Positions 20,394-31,613 of a stretch of 64,000 nt of DNA are shown here, piece after piece (the first letter of the stretch is position 1; the number at the start of each line of letters is the position of its first letter). A program made the position numbers and the translations under genes. The notes beneath the pieces are model-generated. The model had not been told where the DNA came from. It did no database searches and saw only the letters and a list, made by a program, of their open reading frames with translations. The DNA is from Nocardia flavorosea NBRC 108225 (GTDB taxonomy: Bacteria; Actinomycetota; Actinomycetes; Mycobacteriales; Mycobacteriaceae). The stretch spans positions 62,001 to 126,000 of the forward strand of contig NZ_BDCG01000005.1 of NCBI RefSeq assembly GCF_001613385.1. Direction: 5' to 3'.

Positions 20394-20633
20394 TCACAAT
20401 CCCGTCTGCGCGCCCTTGTCGCCGCGGCGGGCGCCCCGGCGCTGTATGACGAAGATCGTATAGCCGAGCAGACCGACGGCCAGACCCATCAAGCATACCG
20501 GCCGCGCTGTCGCCCAGCGGTCGCCGCCGAGCCAGACGACGACAGTGGCGATCGCGAACAATGCGGAGCCCAGCGCGAGCACCGGGCGGGGGTCGGTCAG
20601 CCACGACGGGAACTGCGGGAGCCGGGCGTTCAT
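20394..20633 (-). CDS. DUF2530 family small membrane protein
   Basis: A 79-aa protein with two transmembrane segments (about 17-36 and 43-63) and a basic C-terminal tail (QRRGARRGDKGAQ). It matches the small DUF2530 family, found at this position (Rv0879c) next to the MarR gene in mycobacteria. The ATG at 20631-20633 starts NARLPQFPSWLTDPRP. Function unknown. Confidence 0.8.
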   Translation of the reverse strand: MNARLPQFPSWLTDPRPVLALGSALFAIATVVVWLGGDRWATARPVCLMGLAVGLLGYTIFVIQRRGARRGDKGAQTGL

Positions 20634-20693
20634 CCGATCAGCGTAACCGCAGTACGCGCGCCGATTCGCAGCGTGTCACGTAAGGTTCACTTT

Positions 20694-21131
20694 GTGAATA
20701 CGGACTCGGATGTGCGGGCGCTGGCCAGCGACCTCTCGCTGGCGGTGGTGCGTTTGACGCGGCATCTACGGGGACGGCGTGCGGAATCGCAGATATCGCT
20801 GACCCAGCTCTCGGTTCTGGCCACTCTCGCAGGCGAGGGTGCCATGACGCCCGGTTCACTGGCCGCGAAGGAGCGCGTCCAGCCCCCGTCGATGACGCGG
20901 GTGATCGCCTCGCTCACCGATCTGGGCCTGGTGGACCGCGACCCGCATCCGACCGACGGCCGGCAGATCATCGTTTCGCTGTCCCATGCCGGGCATGCTC
21001 TCCTCGCCGATGAGCGCAGCGCCCGCGAAGCCTGGATGAGTGACCAGCTCGCGGACCTGAACCCCGATCAGCTCGCGGTACTCGAACAGGCCGTATCGAT
21101 CCTCAATCAGATCGTCGCCGACTCCGAATAG
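20694..21131 (+). CDS. MarR family transcriptional regulator
   Basis: A 145-aa winged-helix repressor or activator (Rv0880 counterpart). The winged helix is LTQLSVLATLAGEGAMTPGS followed by LAAKERVQPPSMTRVIASLTDLGLVDRDPHPTDGRQIIVSLSHAG. The wing motif DGRQ is typical of MarR proteins. GTG 20694 has AAGG at 20682-20685. It is divergent from the DUF2530 gene with 60 nt between, so autoregulation and control of that gene are plausible. The stop abuts the stop of the convergent YccF gene with no gap. Confidence 0.9.
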   Translation: MNTDSDVRALASDLSLAVVRLTRHLRGRRAESQISLTQLSVLATLAGEGAMTPGSLAAKERVQPPSMTRVIASLTDLGLVDRDPHPTDGRQIIVSLSHAGHALLADERSAREAWMSDQLADLNPDQLAVLEQAVSILNQIVADSE

Positions 21132-21548
21132 TCAGCGGGCGGCGCCGTAGCCCGCCCCGAACGGCTGGTCGCTGTCGACTATTTCGCGGCCGAGCGGGAA
21201 CAAGGCCAACGGGATGAGTTTGAGGTTCGCCCAGGCGAACGGAATTCCGACGATGGTGATGGCGAGTGCAATGCTGGTGCCGAGATGACCCAGTGCCAGC
21301 CACCAGCCGGCGACCACGAACCAGATGATGTTGCCGAGCAGCGCGCCCGCGCCCGCTCCCGGCTTCTCGACGGTGGTGCGGCCGAACGGCCACAGCATGT
21401 AGAGGGCGTTGCGCATCGCCGCGATCCCGAACGGGATCGTGATGATGAGGACGAAACAGATCAGGGCCGCGACGAAATATCCCAGCGCCATCCAGAAACC
21501 GCACAGGATCAGCCAGAGAATATTGAGCAGCAACTGGATCGGCTTCAT
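21132..21548 (-). CDS. YccF domain-containing membrane protein
   Basis: Inner-membrane protein, 138 aa, made of two copies of the YccF domain: LLLNILWLILCGFWMALGYF...TIPFGIAAMRNALYMLWPFG and LLGNIIWFVVAGWWLALGHL...GIPFAWANLKLIPLALFPLG. Each repeat has two hydrophobic segments followed by an IPF-A-x-x-N-x-x-L motif. The biochemical role of the family is unknown. The start is the ATG at 21546-21548. Confidence 0.92.
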   Translation of the reverse strand: MKPIQLLLNILWLILCGFWMALGYFVAALICFVLIITIPFGIAAMRNALYMLWPFGRTTVEKPGAGAGALLGNIIWFVVAGWWLALGHLGTSIALAITIVGIPFAWANLKLIPLALFPLGREIVDSDQPFGAGYGAAR

Positions 21549-21625
21549 ACGTCAAGCATGCCCGAGTGGCGCGATATCCGCACCCACAGCGCGGACCGTG
21601 TGGCGCGGCTTGGCAGGATAGGCGC

Positions 21626-22429
21626 GTGGCCGTGGTTCTCGATGTGGACAGTGCTACCGATCCGCGCGTCGACGATTTCCGGGATCTGAAGGCAGCGGAC
21701 CGCAGACCCGACCGTCCAGGCGGGCGGGGACTGGTCATCGCGGAGGGGACCGTGGTGGTCCGGCGCATGCTGGAATCGCCGTTCCGGCCGCATGCCTTGC
21801 TCGGCGTGGACAAGCGGTGCCGGGAACTCGCCACCGATCTCGCGGATTTCGATATCCCGTTCTATCGTGCCCCGGCCGAGGTGATGGCGCAGGTAGTGGG
21901 ATTCCACCTGAACCGAGGTGTACTCGCGGTGGCCCACCGGCCGCCGGCCCGCGATTTCACCGATCTCCTCACCGGCGCCACGACGGTCGCCGTACTCGAG
22001 GGAGTGAACGATCACGAGAATCTCGGCGCGATGTTCCGCAATGCGGCGGGGCTGGGCGTGGACGCGGTACTGTTCGGGCCCGGCTGCGCCGATCCGCTGT
22101 ACCGCCGGTCGGTGCGAGTATCCATGGGACATGCACTGCGGGTGCCCTTCGCGCCGATACCGGACTGGCCCGACGGTGTGGGCGTGCTGCGCCGCCGGGG
22201 CTTCCAGGTGATCGCGTTGAGCCCCGATCCCACGGCCGTGCCCCTTGCCGCCGCATTCACCGGCCCGCGGGTGGCGCTGCTGCTCGGCGCCGAAGGTCCC
22301 GGTCTCACCGAGGAGGCGATGGCAGCGGCGGATATCCGGGCCCGGATCCCGATGTCGGCGGGTACCGATTCGCTGAACGTGGCCACCGCGGCGGCGATGG
22401 CCTTCTACGAGCGGGTACGCGCCTCGTGA
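21626..22429 (+). CDS. TrmH/SpoU family RNA 2'-O-methyltransferase
   Basis: SAM-dependent RNA ribose methyltransferase, 267 aa (Rv0881 counterpart). A substrate-binding N-terminal domain (1-110) precedes the knotted SPOUT domain with its three motifs: VLEGVNDHENLGAMFRNAAG (motif 1), LLLGAEGPGL (motif 2) and IPMSAGTDSLNVATAAAMAF (motif 3, where N and the SLNV turn form the knot). The target RNA cannot be told. GTG 21626 has AGGA at 21615-21618. Its stop overlaps the next gene's GTG by 4 nt. Confidence 0.92.
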   Translation: MAVVLDVDSATDPRVDDFRDLKAADRRPDRPGGRGLVIAEGTVVVRRMLESPFRPHALLGVDKRCRELATDLADFDIPFYRAPAEVMAQVVGFHLNRGVLAVAHRPPARDFTDLLTGATTVAVLEGVNDHENLGAMFRNAAGLGVDAVLFGPGCADPLYRRSVRVSMGHALRVPFAPIPDWPDGVGVLRRRGFQVIALSPDPTAVPLAAAFTGPRVALLLGAEGPGLTEEAMAAADIRARIPMSAGTDSLNVATAAAMAFYERVRAS

Positions 22430-22731
22430 CCCCCGTCGGCCGTCCCGGCTACGGCGGCTACTCCGGCCCGCCGGGCGAACCGACCCCGTGGGCGGCGGGG
22501 ATCACGGTCGCCGCGCTGGTCGCGGCGATCACGGCGGTCGGAGTGTTCGCCTTCGGTGCGGCCTTGACCCAGGTGCACCCGCTGTTCTCGCTGGCGGTGA
22601 ACGTGGTCGCGGCGGTCGGGATCGCGCCCACCGCCTGGCGCTGGCGGCGTCGTCCGGTGACCCGCTGGGTCCTGGCCGGTGCCGGTGCCGGTGTACTGCT
22701 CGGCTGGATCGGGTTGCTCGCCGGTCTCTGA
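22426..22731 (+). CDS. Small membrane protein (Rv0882-like)
   Basis: A 101-aa protein with a Gly/Pro/Tyr-rich N-terminus (RPGYGGYSGPPGEPTPW) and three hydrophobic segments (about 23-46, 50-68, 80-100). GTGA overlap with the methyltransferase gene indicates translational coupling. It matches the Rv0881-Rv0882 pair in order and size. Function unknown. Confidence 0.75.
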   Translation: MTPVGRPGYGGYSGPPGEPTPWAAGITVAALVAAITAVGVFAFGAALTQVHPLFSLAVNVVAAVGIAPTAWRWRRRPVTRWVLAGAGAGVLLGWIGLLAGL

Positions 22732-22732
22732 G

Positions 22733-22782
22733 CGGAACGCGGAGGTTACTTTCCCGGCGGAACGCGGCGGTTACTTCTCGGC
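22733..22782. repeat. Short imperfect tandem duplication at a gene end
   Basis: Two adjacent 25-bp copies (22733-22757 and 22758-22782). Their first 19 bases differ at one position. The second copy contains the stop codon and last codons of the minus-strand DUF6928-like gene; the first repeats the same TTACTT stop signal 25 nt downstream. Confidence 0.8.
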
Positions 22783-23559
22783 GGGTACCGCGGCATCGTG
22801 GCCGCGCAGCCAGGACAGCAGACCCTTGCGTTCATGGTCGGCACGGTTGCGCGGCGGCCGGGGATCGTGGTGCGTGCCCTCGTCTTTGGGGTGGAGCCGG
22901 AAACCGCAGACCCGGATATCGCCGGGGGTCACCGTGGGCCGGTTCGCCTCGGAATCCTGCGGGCTCGGCTGCTCCGGTGCTGCCGCGGTCGTCGGGAAGT
23001 AGCGGAATCCGAGCCATTCGTAGTTCGCCGTATCCGCGAAACCGGGCGGATCGAACGGCAGCACCAATGGATCCGGGAGTTCGCCCAGCCGCCAGCGGAT
23101 CGGATGTTCACCGGCCCAGTGCGGCCGCTCCCAGATATGCGGCAGACCCTGGTCTTGCAGGATGTTGAGACGAGTGGAACTGAATGCCCGGCGCAATTCG
23201 CCGCGTTCCCAGTGCGCGAACGAGCCCCAGCCGTATTCGAGATCGAACGACACCAGATACGTATGCTCCTCGGCCAGCGGCCGTACGAGCAGATCCGGGA
23301 TCTCGGTCGGATGTATCCGGGAGGCATAAGGACTGCACAGCAGGTTCAGCCCCGGGTAGCAGCCGATGAACAGTTCGTCGGGTCGCGGTCCGGTGGCGTC
23401 CCGGAGGGTCGCCGATGAGGTCGGTTCGACCTCGAGATCGGGATGCAACTGCCGGGCCAGTGCGTAGGCCGCAGCCGGGTCGGGATCCGGGTCGGCACCC
23501 AGGACCACGACCGGGTCGGGCGTATCGACGTACCAGACCGAGGAAATCTTGGACAGCAT
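22771..23559 (-). CDS. DUF6928-like hypothetical protein
   Basis: Soluble protein of 262 aa, probably of the actinobacterial family listed as DUF6928: an N-terminal SKISSVWYVD then DPVVVLGADPDPDPAAAYAL, a central GCYPGLNLLCSPYASRIHPTE, and ERGELRRAFSSTRLNILQDQ followed by a WLGFRYFP motif. No catalytic motif is recognised. The last 60 residues are charged and disordered. The ATG at 23557-23559 has GGAGGTGGG directly upstream. Function unknown. Confidence 0.72.
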   Translation of the reverse strand: MLSKISSVWYVDTPDPVVVLGADPDPDPAAAYALARQLHPDLEVEPTSSATLRDATGPRPDELFIGCYPGLNLLCSPYASRIHPTEIPDLLVRPLAEEHTYLVSFDLEYGWGSFAHWERGELRRAFSSTRLNILQDQGLPHIWERPHWAGEHPIRWRLGELPDPLVLPFDPPGFADTANYEWLGFRYFPTTAAAPEQPSPQDSEANRPTVTPGDIRVCGFRLHPKDEGTHHDPRPPRNRADHERKGLLSWLRGHDAAVPAEK

Positions 23560-23725
23560 CCACCCACCTCCGAAAGCGCACGAACCGGGTCGTGAACTGC
23601 TCGGCGTGCACCTCGGTCGTTATCGGGACAGCCCGGCATCGACCGTGTCGCCGTACAGCGGAACTTACTCGCCCGACCGGGTGGATCGGGCTGTTGTCGC
23701 GGGAAACACGCCGGTGCGCGGCCGT

Positions 23726-25195
23726 TCAGTGACCCGAGCTGCGGACCCCGAGCAGTACGTCCTCCCACGACGGCATGGGCGCCTTACCGCGTTTGCTGCG
23801 CGAGGTGGATTTCGTGGCCTTGGCCGGAGCCTTCTTGGCAGCGGGTTTGGCGGCCGGCTCGGACTCGGGGGCTTGTTTCGCCTCGGCGGGTTCGGGGTCG
23901 GCGATATCGGTGCTCCGGTTTTCCCCGGCTTCCGCGGCAGGGGCCTCGGAAGCACCTGTCGTAGCGTCTCCGGTGGTCGGCTCCGCGGCGGGTTCGGCCG
24001 GCGACTCCGCGGCGTCGACCGGCGGGATGGCTTCGACCGGGGGGTCTGCGACAGCCGGGGGGCCGGGGGCTGTCGCGGCTGGGTCACCGGCCGCCGGGGC
24101 CGAATCGCTGGTGGTCGCGGCGGAATCTCCGGTTGCCGGGGCGGATCCGCTGGTTGCCGGAGCAGCCTCGGGTTCGACGGGCGCCGGCCCGGCCGGTTCG
24201 GGCGCCGGCGTTTCCGGTTCCGTTACGGAATACGGAGATGCGGGCTCGGAGTCGGCGGCACCGGGAGGGTCGACGGGCGCGGCGGCCACCGGTGCCTGGG
24301 CCGCGGGCGGACGGTGCACCTCCGCTGCCGGCGGCCGATACGGTTCGGCGGGAGCCGGCGGGGGAGCGGCGCTCGCCGCGCCGGTACCCGCGGGCAGGGC
24401 GGCCGTGCCGGTGGGCCGGCCGGTCCCGGGCGACAACGGGGCCGGAGCGGGCAGCGTCGCGCTACCGCCCGCGGCCACGGCGCGCTGCTCGTAGAAGTTG
24501 TCCACCGCGGCCGGACGCGCCGGCTCCCGGCGGGGTTCGGCGACAACCGGTTCCGGGGCGGCCGGTGCTTCGGCTTCGACCGGCAGAATAGAGGCCAGTC
24601 CGCGCAGCGCCCGGCCGAAATCCGGATCGATCAGATCGGTGGCGGGATCGTCGAGCGGGGATACCGTGCCGCCGTGCGCGTCCGGCTGGTAACGCCAATG
24701 CGCGGCGATCTCCGAACGGCCGTTCTGCCATTGCAATTGCGCAACCCAGAAGCCCTTCTCGTCTTTCCAGGCATCCCATTCGGCATTGTCGAGGGTATGA
24801 CCGCGGGCGGTGAACGCCGCGGTGACCACATCGATCAGGATTTCCACCGCGGGACCGTCGGGCCGGATCGGGTGGGCCTTCTGGGCGAGTTCGGCGGCCC
24901 GTGCGCGTTCCAGCAGCACTGGATAGGCGAAACGTTCCACCCGGCTCAACGGCATCCCGGATTCCTGGGTCACCTGGTCCACGGAGGCGCCGGCGCGGAT
25001 TCGAGCCTGGATATCGCGAGGACGCATAGTTGCTTCCATTTCGATCTCTATCTGGCCGAATCGGGCAAGGTCGCCGCGGGCCGCGGCACGGAGTTTGTCG
25101 TCGGCGGGAAGCCGGAATTTCTGGCCACTTTCCGTGTCGACGCACACGATATGGGCGGAGTCGGGCGTCACCCCGATCACTCGAAGTTCACGCAC
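23726..25195 (-). CDS. sepH: Septation protein SepH
   Basis: Cell-division regulator of actinobacteria, 489 aa (Rv0883c type). Known members stimulate FtsZ assembly. The N-terminal DUF3071 domain (1-190) starts RELRVIGVTPDSAHIVCVDT and includes a helix-turn-helix-like RPRDIQARIRAGASVDQVTQ then ESGMPLSRVERFAYP. A 250-residue Ala/Pro/Glu/Thr-rich linker follows. The C-terminus has a Lys-rich stretch (KPAAKKAPAKATKS) and the family's conserved end motif PSWEDVLLGV. GTG at 25193-25195 is preceded by a perfect AAGGAGG, 5 nt away. Transcribed in the same direction as serC but separated from it by a terminator. Confidence 0.93.
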   Translation of the reverse strand: MRELRVIGVTPDSAHIVCVDTESGQKFRLPADDKLRAAARGDLARFGQIEIEMEATMRPRDIQARIRAGASVDQVTQESGMPLSRVERFAYPVLLERARAAELAQKAHPIRPDGPAVEILIDVVTAAFTARGHTLDNAEWDAWKDEKGFWVAQLQWQNGRSEIAAHWRYQPDAHGGTVSPLDDPATDLIDPDFGRALRGLASILPVEAEAPAAPEPVVAEPRREPARPAAVDNFYEQRAVAAGGSATLPAPAPLSPGTGRPTGTAALPAGTGAASAAPPPAPAEPYRPPAAEVHRPPAAQAPVAAAPVDPPGAADSEPASPYSVTEPETPAPEPAGPAPVEPEAAPATSGSAPATGDSAATTSDSAPAAGDPAATAPGPPAVADPPVEAIPPVDAAESPAEPAAEPTTGDATTGASEAPAAEAGENRSTDIADPEPAEAKQAPESEPAAKPAAKKAPAKATKSTSRSKRGKAPMPSWEDVLLGVRSSGH

Positions 25196-25376
25196 CGTTA
25201 CCTCCTTATCGCGTCGCTCGCGATACCGCCCACGTTCTGGAACAGTAGTGCACTTCTGGGATTCGTGTGGCAAGACACGCGGCACCGAAATGTACCCTGT
25301 GGCCGTCATCTACGGCTAATCTGCTCTATTCCCTTGTGTATCAAGTCGATTCCGGATGAACCGGATGCCGAGGCAG

Positions 25377-25409
25377 CGGGCCCGCCGCGCAACACGCGCG
25401 ACGGGCCCG
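25377..25409 (-). terminator. Terminator of serC
   Basis: GC-rich hairpin 20 nt beyond the serC stop: arms CGGGCCCGCCGCGC (25377-25390) and GCGCGACGGGCCCG (25396-25409), 14 bp with one mismatch, loop AACAC. There is no U-tract, as is common for actinobacterial terminators. It separates serC from sepH. Confidence 0.75.
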
Positions 25410-25428
25410 AATTCGCAGGTGATCCGGC

Positions 25429-26601
<1,173 letters not shown>

Positions 26602-26616
26602 CTAACGTGAGTGGGT

Positions 26617-27330
26617 ATGAGCATGCGGTCGTCGAGGGGCGCTGCCGGAGATCGATCCGATGACGGCCGTGGCGGTGGTCACGGCGATGAACCGGGTCCA
26701 CCGGCGCCGGGCGGGTGGCTGCGCCGGCTGCTGCCGCGGCGTTTCCGCCGCCGTGGTGAGGCGCCCAGCGGCGCCGATCGCCGGGAGTTGCTGACCTACG
26801 GCACGGCCGGATCGGCCACGGTACTGGCGGCGGGTACCCGCAAGCGTGAACCCGGCTATACCTTCCGGGTCCGCGTCCGACTGCCCGGGCGGCCACCCTA
26901 CGAGGCGCAGGTCCGGCAGCGCGTCTCCGGCACGGAACTGGACCGGATGCGCCCCGGCGATCTGGTGTGCTGCCGGGTGGACCCGGACGACCGCGACCGC
27001 ATGGTGCTGTATCCACCCGGGGAGGCCGATCCGGGCCGGGCCGCGCTGGCGAAAATTCTGGCGGACGGCCGCCGGGCCACCGCGACCGTATTGGCGGTGA
27101 ACCCCGTCGAAGTCGACTACTGCGGCTGCGACGATCCGGTGATGCGCCTGGACCTGGAATTACGTGCCTGGGACGAACCCGACCCCTGGCATGTGCGGGT
27201 GGTCCAGCCGGTGCCCCTGGCCGCGATAGAACTGCTGGACCTGGGCGCGAAACTCCGGGTCGCGTTCTTCACAGTCGACAGCGGCGATTCGGTCGCGATC
27301 GATTGGGAAGCGGACCCGGACTGCGTCTGA
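26617..27330 (+). CDS. Hypothetical protein with internally repeated beta domain
   Basis: A 237-aa soluble protein I cannot assign to a named family. A 40-residue Gly/Arg-rich, charged N-terminus precedes two similar beta-rich units of about 75 residues: GTAGSATVLAAGTRKREPGY followed by FRVRVRLPG, and DGRRATATVLAVNPVEVDYC followed by LDLELRAW. Each ends with a (V/L)xRVxxxxx(D/S)xDxVxxx segment, suggesting duplication of an OB-like or SH3-like fold. ATG 26617 is chosen over GTG 26611. It is divergent from serC with 63 nt between. No membrane segments. Confidence 0.7.
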   Translation: MSMRSSRGAAGDRSDDGRGGGHGDEPGPPAPGGWLRRLLPRRFRRRGEAPSGADRRELLTYGTAGSATVLAAGTRKREPGYTFRVRVRLPGRPPYEAQVRQRVSGTELDRMRPGDLVCCRVDPDDRDRMVLYPPGEADPGRAALAKILADGRRATATVLAVNPVEVDYCGCDDPVMRLDLELRAWDEPDPWHVRVVQPVPLAAIELLDLGAKLRVAFFTVDSGDSVAIDWEADPDCV

Positions 27331-27420
27331 CGGAAGGAGCCGCGCCCGCTCGCGCGTGTGGTGGCGAGGCTGCTCACCTTCTCGCCTGCGCACCCGCTCG
27401 CCCGTCGGCGCACCTCCCCA

Positions 27421-27452
27421 CCTCCGCATCTGCTCGCCTCCGCATCTGCTCG
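27421..27452. repeat. 16-bp perfect direct repeat (2 copies)
   Basis: CCTCCGCATCTGCTCG occurs twice head to tail (27421-27436, 27437-27452) just upstream of the 8-bp array. The 16-bp unit length is a multiple of 8. Confidence 0.85.
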
Positions 27453-27462
27453 CGCCTGCGCG

Positions 27463-27526
27463 CCCGCTTGCCCGCTTGCCCGCTTGCCTGCTTGCCTGCT
27501 TGCCTGCTTGCCCGCGTGCCTGCTTG
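27463..27526. repeat. 8-bp tandem repeat array CCYGCTTG x8
   Basis: Eight consecutive 8-bp units from 27463: CCCGCTTG three times, CCTGCTTG three times, CCCGCGTG, CCTGCTTG. It lies in non-coding DNA between convergent genes, so it is a candidate variable-number tandem repeat. Confidence 0.9.
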
Positions 27527-27910
27527 GCCGCGGGTGAGGGGAGGCGGTGCACTGACCGGCGTGGGCACCCAATTCGGAGATTTCTGCACCCGGAGTTCGC
27601 AGTCGGGGATCGCGGGCAAATGCCGCTGTTGCGCGCGGTCCTGCGGGAGCTGCTCGGCGCGGGTACCTCACTCGCCGGCCGCGGTGCCTGATCGTCTTGT
27701 TTATCGTCGCTGGGCGGCAGCGTGGTGGATAACGACGGGCGCGAGCGCCGGCCGAGCGCGAATTCGGTAAGCGAACGCCTGGGCCAGTCACCGGAATCCG
27801 TGGCGCTGACATTCCCGGCCATGGAGGTCGGCGCGACGTCTCGGCCTGCACCGAACTCGCGTGACAAGCGGCGCCGAGTCCTGCGACGCGCTCGGACGAT
27901 TCGGCACGTC

Positions 27911-27949
27911 CCTGGGTTCTGCCCGCGGGTATCGCGGCCAGAACCCAGG
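27911..27949 (-). terminator. Terminator of citA
   Basis: Nested hairpin 40 nt past the citA stop: outer arms CCTGGGTTCTG / CAGAACCCAGG (11 bp, perfect), a C-C mismatch, then inner arms CCGCG / CGCGG around a 5-nt loop. No U-tract follows. Confidence 0.75.
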
Positions 27950-27989
27950 TATCGAACGGGACAGCCCGCGCCGCCGGACGTGTCGCGAC

Positions 27990-29135
27990 CTATACGGCTG
28001 CGACGCTGTCCCAGCCTGCGACCTCCTGTGGTGACCGCGGGGCGGGGCCTGTGTAGATGGCGGCCGGGCGGACCAGCTTGCCGAGTTTCTTCTGTTCCAT
28101 GATGTGGGCGCACCAGCCCGCGGTCCGGCCGCAGGTGAACATCGCCGGCATCATGTGGGCGGGGACCTCGGCGAAGTCGAGGATGACCGCCGCCCAGAAT
28201 TCGACATTGGTTTCGATGGCGCGATCGGGACGCCGTTCGCGGAGTTCGGCCAGTGCGGCCTGTTCGAGGGCGGCCGCCACTTCGTAGCGCGGGGCGGCCA
28301 GGCGCCGGGCGGTATCGCGCAGCACCCGGGCCCGCGGATCTTCGGCGCGGTAGACCCGGTGGCCGAAGCCCATGAGTTTTTCTTTGCGGTCGAGAATGCC
28401 TTTGACCATCGCACGCGCGTCGCCGCTGCGTTCGACCTCCTCGATCATCGGCAGCACACGAGCCGGTGCACCGCCGTGCAGCGGGCCGGACATCGCGCCG
28501 ATGGCGCCGGACAGCGATGCCGCTACATCGGCACCGGTGGATGCGATGACGCGGGCGGTGAACGTGGAGGCGTTCATCCCGTGTTCGGCGGCCGATACCC
28601 AGTAGGCGTCGATGGCCTCGGTGTGCCGCGGGTCCGGGTCGCCCTTCCAGCGCGTCATGAACCGTTCGGTGACCGTGGTGCACTCGTCGATCCGGTGCTG
28701 CGGTACTGCAGGCTGGTAGATACCGCGCGCGGACTGCGCGACGTAGGACAGCGCCATGACCGAGGCGCGGGCGAGGTTCTCCCGCGCGGTCGCTTCATCG
28801 ATATCCAGCAGCGGCTGATAACCCCAGATGGGGGCGAGCATGGCCAGACCGGCCTGCACATCGACCCGGACATCGCCGGTGTGCACCGGCAGCGGGAACG
28901 GTTCGGCCGGCGGGAGGCCGTGCCCGAATTCGCCGTCCACCAGCAATGCCCAGACATCGCCGAAAGTGACCCGGTTGGTGACCAGATCTTCGATGTCCAC
29001 GCCGCGGTAGCGCAGGGCGCCGCCGTCTTTGTCGGGTTCGGCGATATCGGTGGTGAACGCGACCACCCCCTCGAGGCCGCTGACGAAATCGTCCGGGACC
29101 TGGCCGGCCCCCGAAATGCCGGAATTGGTGGTCAT
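27990..29135 (-). CDS. citA: Citrate synthase 2
   Basis: Second citrate synthase (Rv0889c type), 381 aa; condenses acetyl-CoA and oxaloacetate, although 2-methylcitrate synthase activity cannot be excluded. Catalytic features visible: [11 protein letters not shown] (first His), GPLHGGAP (second His region) and [17 protein letters not shown] with the CoA-binding GHRVYR loop. The C-terminal half includes [20 protein letters not shown]. The ATG at 29133-29135 has AAAGGAGAG 6 nt upstream. Divergent from pdxH with 60 nt between them. Confidence 0.94.
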   Translation of the reverse strand: MTTNSGISGAGQVPDDFVSGLEGVVAFTTDIAEPDKDGGALRYRGVDIEDLVTNRVTFGDVWALLVDGEFGHGLPPAEPFPLPVHTGDVRVDVQAGLAMLAPIWGYQPLLDIDEATARENLARASVMALSYVAQSARGIYQPAVPQHRIDECTTVTERFMTRWKGDPDPRHTEAIDAYWVSAAEHGMNASTFTARVIASTGADVAASLSGAIGAMSGPLHGGAPARVLPMIEEVERSGDARAMVKGILDRKEKLMGFGHRVYRAEDPRARVLRDTARRLAAPRYEVAAALEQAALAELRERRPDRAIETNVEFWAAVILDFAEVPAHMMPAMFTCGRTAGWCAHIMEQKKLGKLVRPAAIYTGPAPRSPQEVAGWDSVAAV

Positions 29136-29172
29136 ACGCGACTCTCCTTTCAACAGAACTCTAGCGCTTTGC

Positions 29173-29184
29173 TACTCAGGAGTA
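29173..29184. promoter_or_regulatory. Dyad between citA and pdxH
   Basis: TACTC-AG-GAGTA, a perfect inverted repeat in the 60-nt space between the two divergent starts. It may be an operator shared by both genes; it also contains the AGGAG that could serve as the pdxH ribosome site, 13 nt from the ATG. Confidence 0.35.
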
Positions 29185-29195
29185 ACGTCTGGCCC

Positions 29196-29915
29196 ATGTC
29201 CGATGTGGAGGAGTCCGGCGCCGCCCTCGCCGCGATGCGTGCCGAATACGGTGCTGCCCATCCGCGTTCGCCGGAACAGGGGCCGCTGCTCGGTGTGCGC
29301 GATACCGAGCTCGACGAGAATTCGGTGGCCGGTGGCTGGGAGCCGCTGCTGCGGCAGTGGATCGATCAGGCCACCGCGGCCGGTATTGCCGAACCCAACG
29401 CCATGGTGCTCGGCACGCTCGATTCGGCGGGGCCTGTCGCCCGGCCGGTGACCCGCACCGTCCTGTGTAAAGGGCTTTCCCCCGACGGCGTCGTCTTCTA
29501 TACGAATTACGATTCGGCCAAAGGTGCGCAACTGTCGGCGGTGCCGTACGCATCGGCGACGTTCCTGTGGCCGCAACTCGCCCGCCAAGTCCATCTCCGC
29601 GGCCGGGTGGAGCGAGTGCCGGCCGGAACCACCGAGGAGTATTGGCGCTCGCGCCCCCGGGAATCGCAGCTGGGTGCGTGGGCATCGGAGCAGTCGCAAC
29701 CGATCGCTTCGCGGGAGGAGCTCGATCGTCGATTGGTTCGGGCCACCGCCCGCTTCGCTACCGCCGCCGAGATTCCCGTGCCTCCGCGTTGGGGCGGTTA
29801 TCTCCTACGGCCCGACGAGGCGGAGTTCTGGCAGGGACGCCGGGGTCGGCTGCACAACCGGATACTCGTCCGGGTCGGCCCAACCGGGATGTCGGTGCAG
29901 CGTCTGCAGCCGTGA
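29196..29915 (+). CDS. pdxH: Pyridoxamine 5'-phosphate oxidase
   Basis: FMN-dependent oxidase that makes PLP from pyridoxine or pyridoxamine phosphate, 239 aa. FMN/substrate motifs: [20 protein letters not shown] then [21 protein letters not shown], and the C-terminal signature [17 protein letters not shown], with the substrate-contacting Arg and His of RLH. The ATG at 29196 begins the conserved N-terminus. Its product is the cofactor of SerC, encoded 3 kb away, but there is no operon link. Confidence 0.95.
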   Translation: MSDVEESGAALAAMRAEYGAAHPRSPEQGPLLGVRDTELDENSVAGGWEPLLRQWIDQATAAGIAEPNAMVLGTLDSAGPVARPVTRTVLCKGLSPDGVVFYTNYDSAKGAQLSAVPYASATFLWPQLARQVHLRGRVERVPAGTTEEYWRSRPRESQLGAWASEQSQPIASREELDRRLVRATARFATAAEIPVPPRWGGYLLRPDEAEFWQGRRGRLHNRILVRVGPTGMSVQRLQP

Positions 29916-30286
29916 GGGGGATCGTCCGCCGTCACCGCCGGTGACATCCTGTGTGCAGGCCTTTCGGTGATATTCCGCACGGTTTTGTTTTTCGTGCCGT
30001 GGGTACGGTATTGCTACCCGGCATGGCGGCGGTTCGCCCGCCGCGGCGCAGATCGTTACGCCGGGGTCGCCCCGCATCGGCGCAGGTTCGCAATGCGGCC
30101 GGTCACAGCGATGCCGGCCGGTATCCGGCAGGCCGAAACGCACGTCCGCGCGGATCGTATTGTGAGATTGCCACGCGGGTACCCTCACCGCCGGTCCCGT
30201 CGGAGCAAGGACTAGCGTCTACCGATAACGCACCGCGTGCCGACCGCATGCGATGCCGACGGTCATAGCCTGAGAGGGAACCTTCC
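29916..30286. other. Upstream region of gltA2
   Basis: A 371-base stretch without a convincing gene. It must contain the gltA2 promoter and leader; GAGAGGGA at 30271-30278 is the ribosome site. Short stems such as GCCGGCC occur, but I see no RNA gene or repeat. Confidence 0.5.
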
Positions 30287-31585
<1,299 letters not shown>

Positions 31586-31613
31586 ACCGATTGAATCGAA
31601 GGGGATTCAAGGC

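Larger units (their letters stand above)
27331..27989. other. Repeat-rich intergenic region
   Basis: A 659-base gap between two convergent genes. It holds 16-bp and 8-bp tandem repeats (27421-27526) and the citA terminator hairpin (27911-27949). Frames crossing it give translations full of short Arg/Ala/Gln repeats (for example KQASRQAGKQASGQAG), which reflect the DNA repeats rather than a protein family. I see no gene. Confidence 0.6.

Noticed and set aside
27421..27526. CRISPR array
   Set aside because: Units are 8-16 bp, tandem without unique spacers, and no cas genes are nearby.
27374..27619. Minus-strand frame with KQASRQAG repeats
   Set aside because: The repeated peptide results from the 8-bp DNA repeat; 8 is not a multiple of 3, so the unit is read in changing frames and gives no coherent protein repeat.
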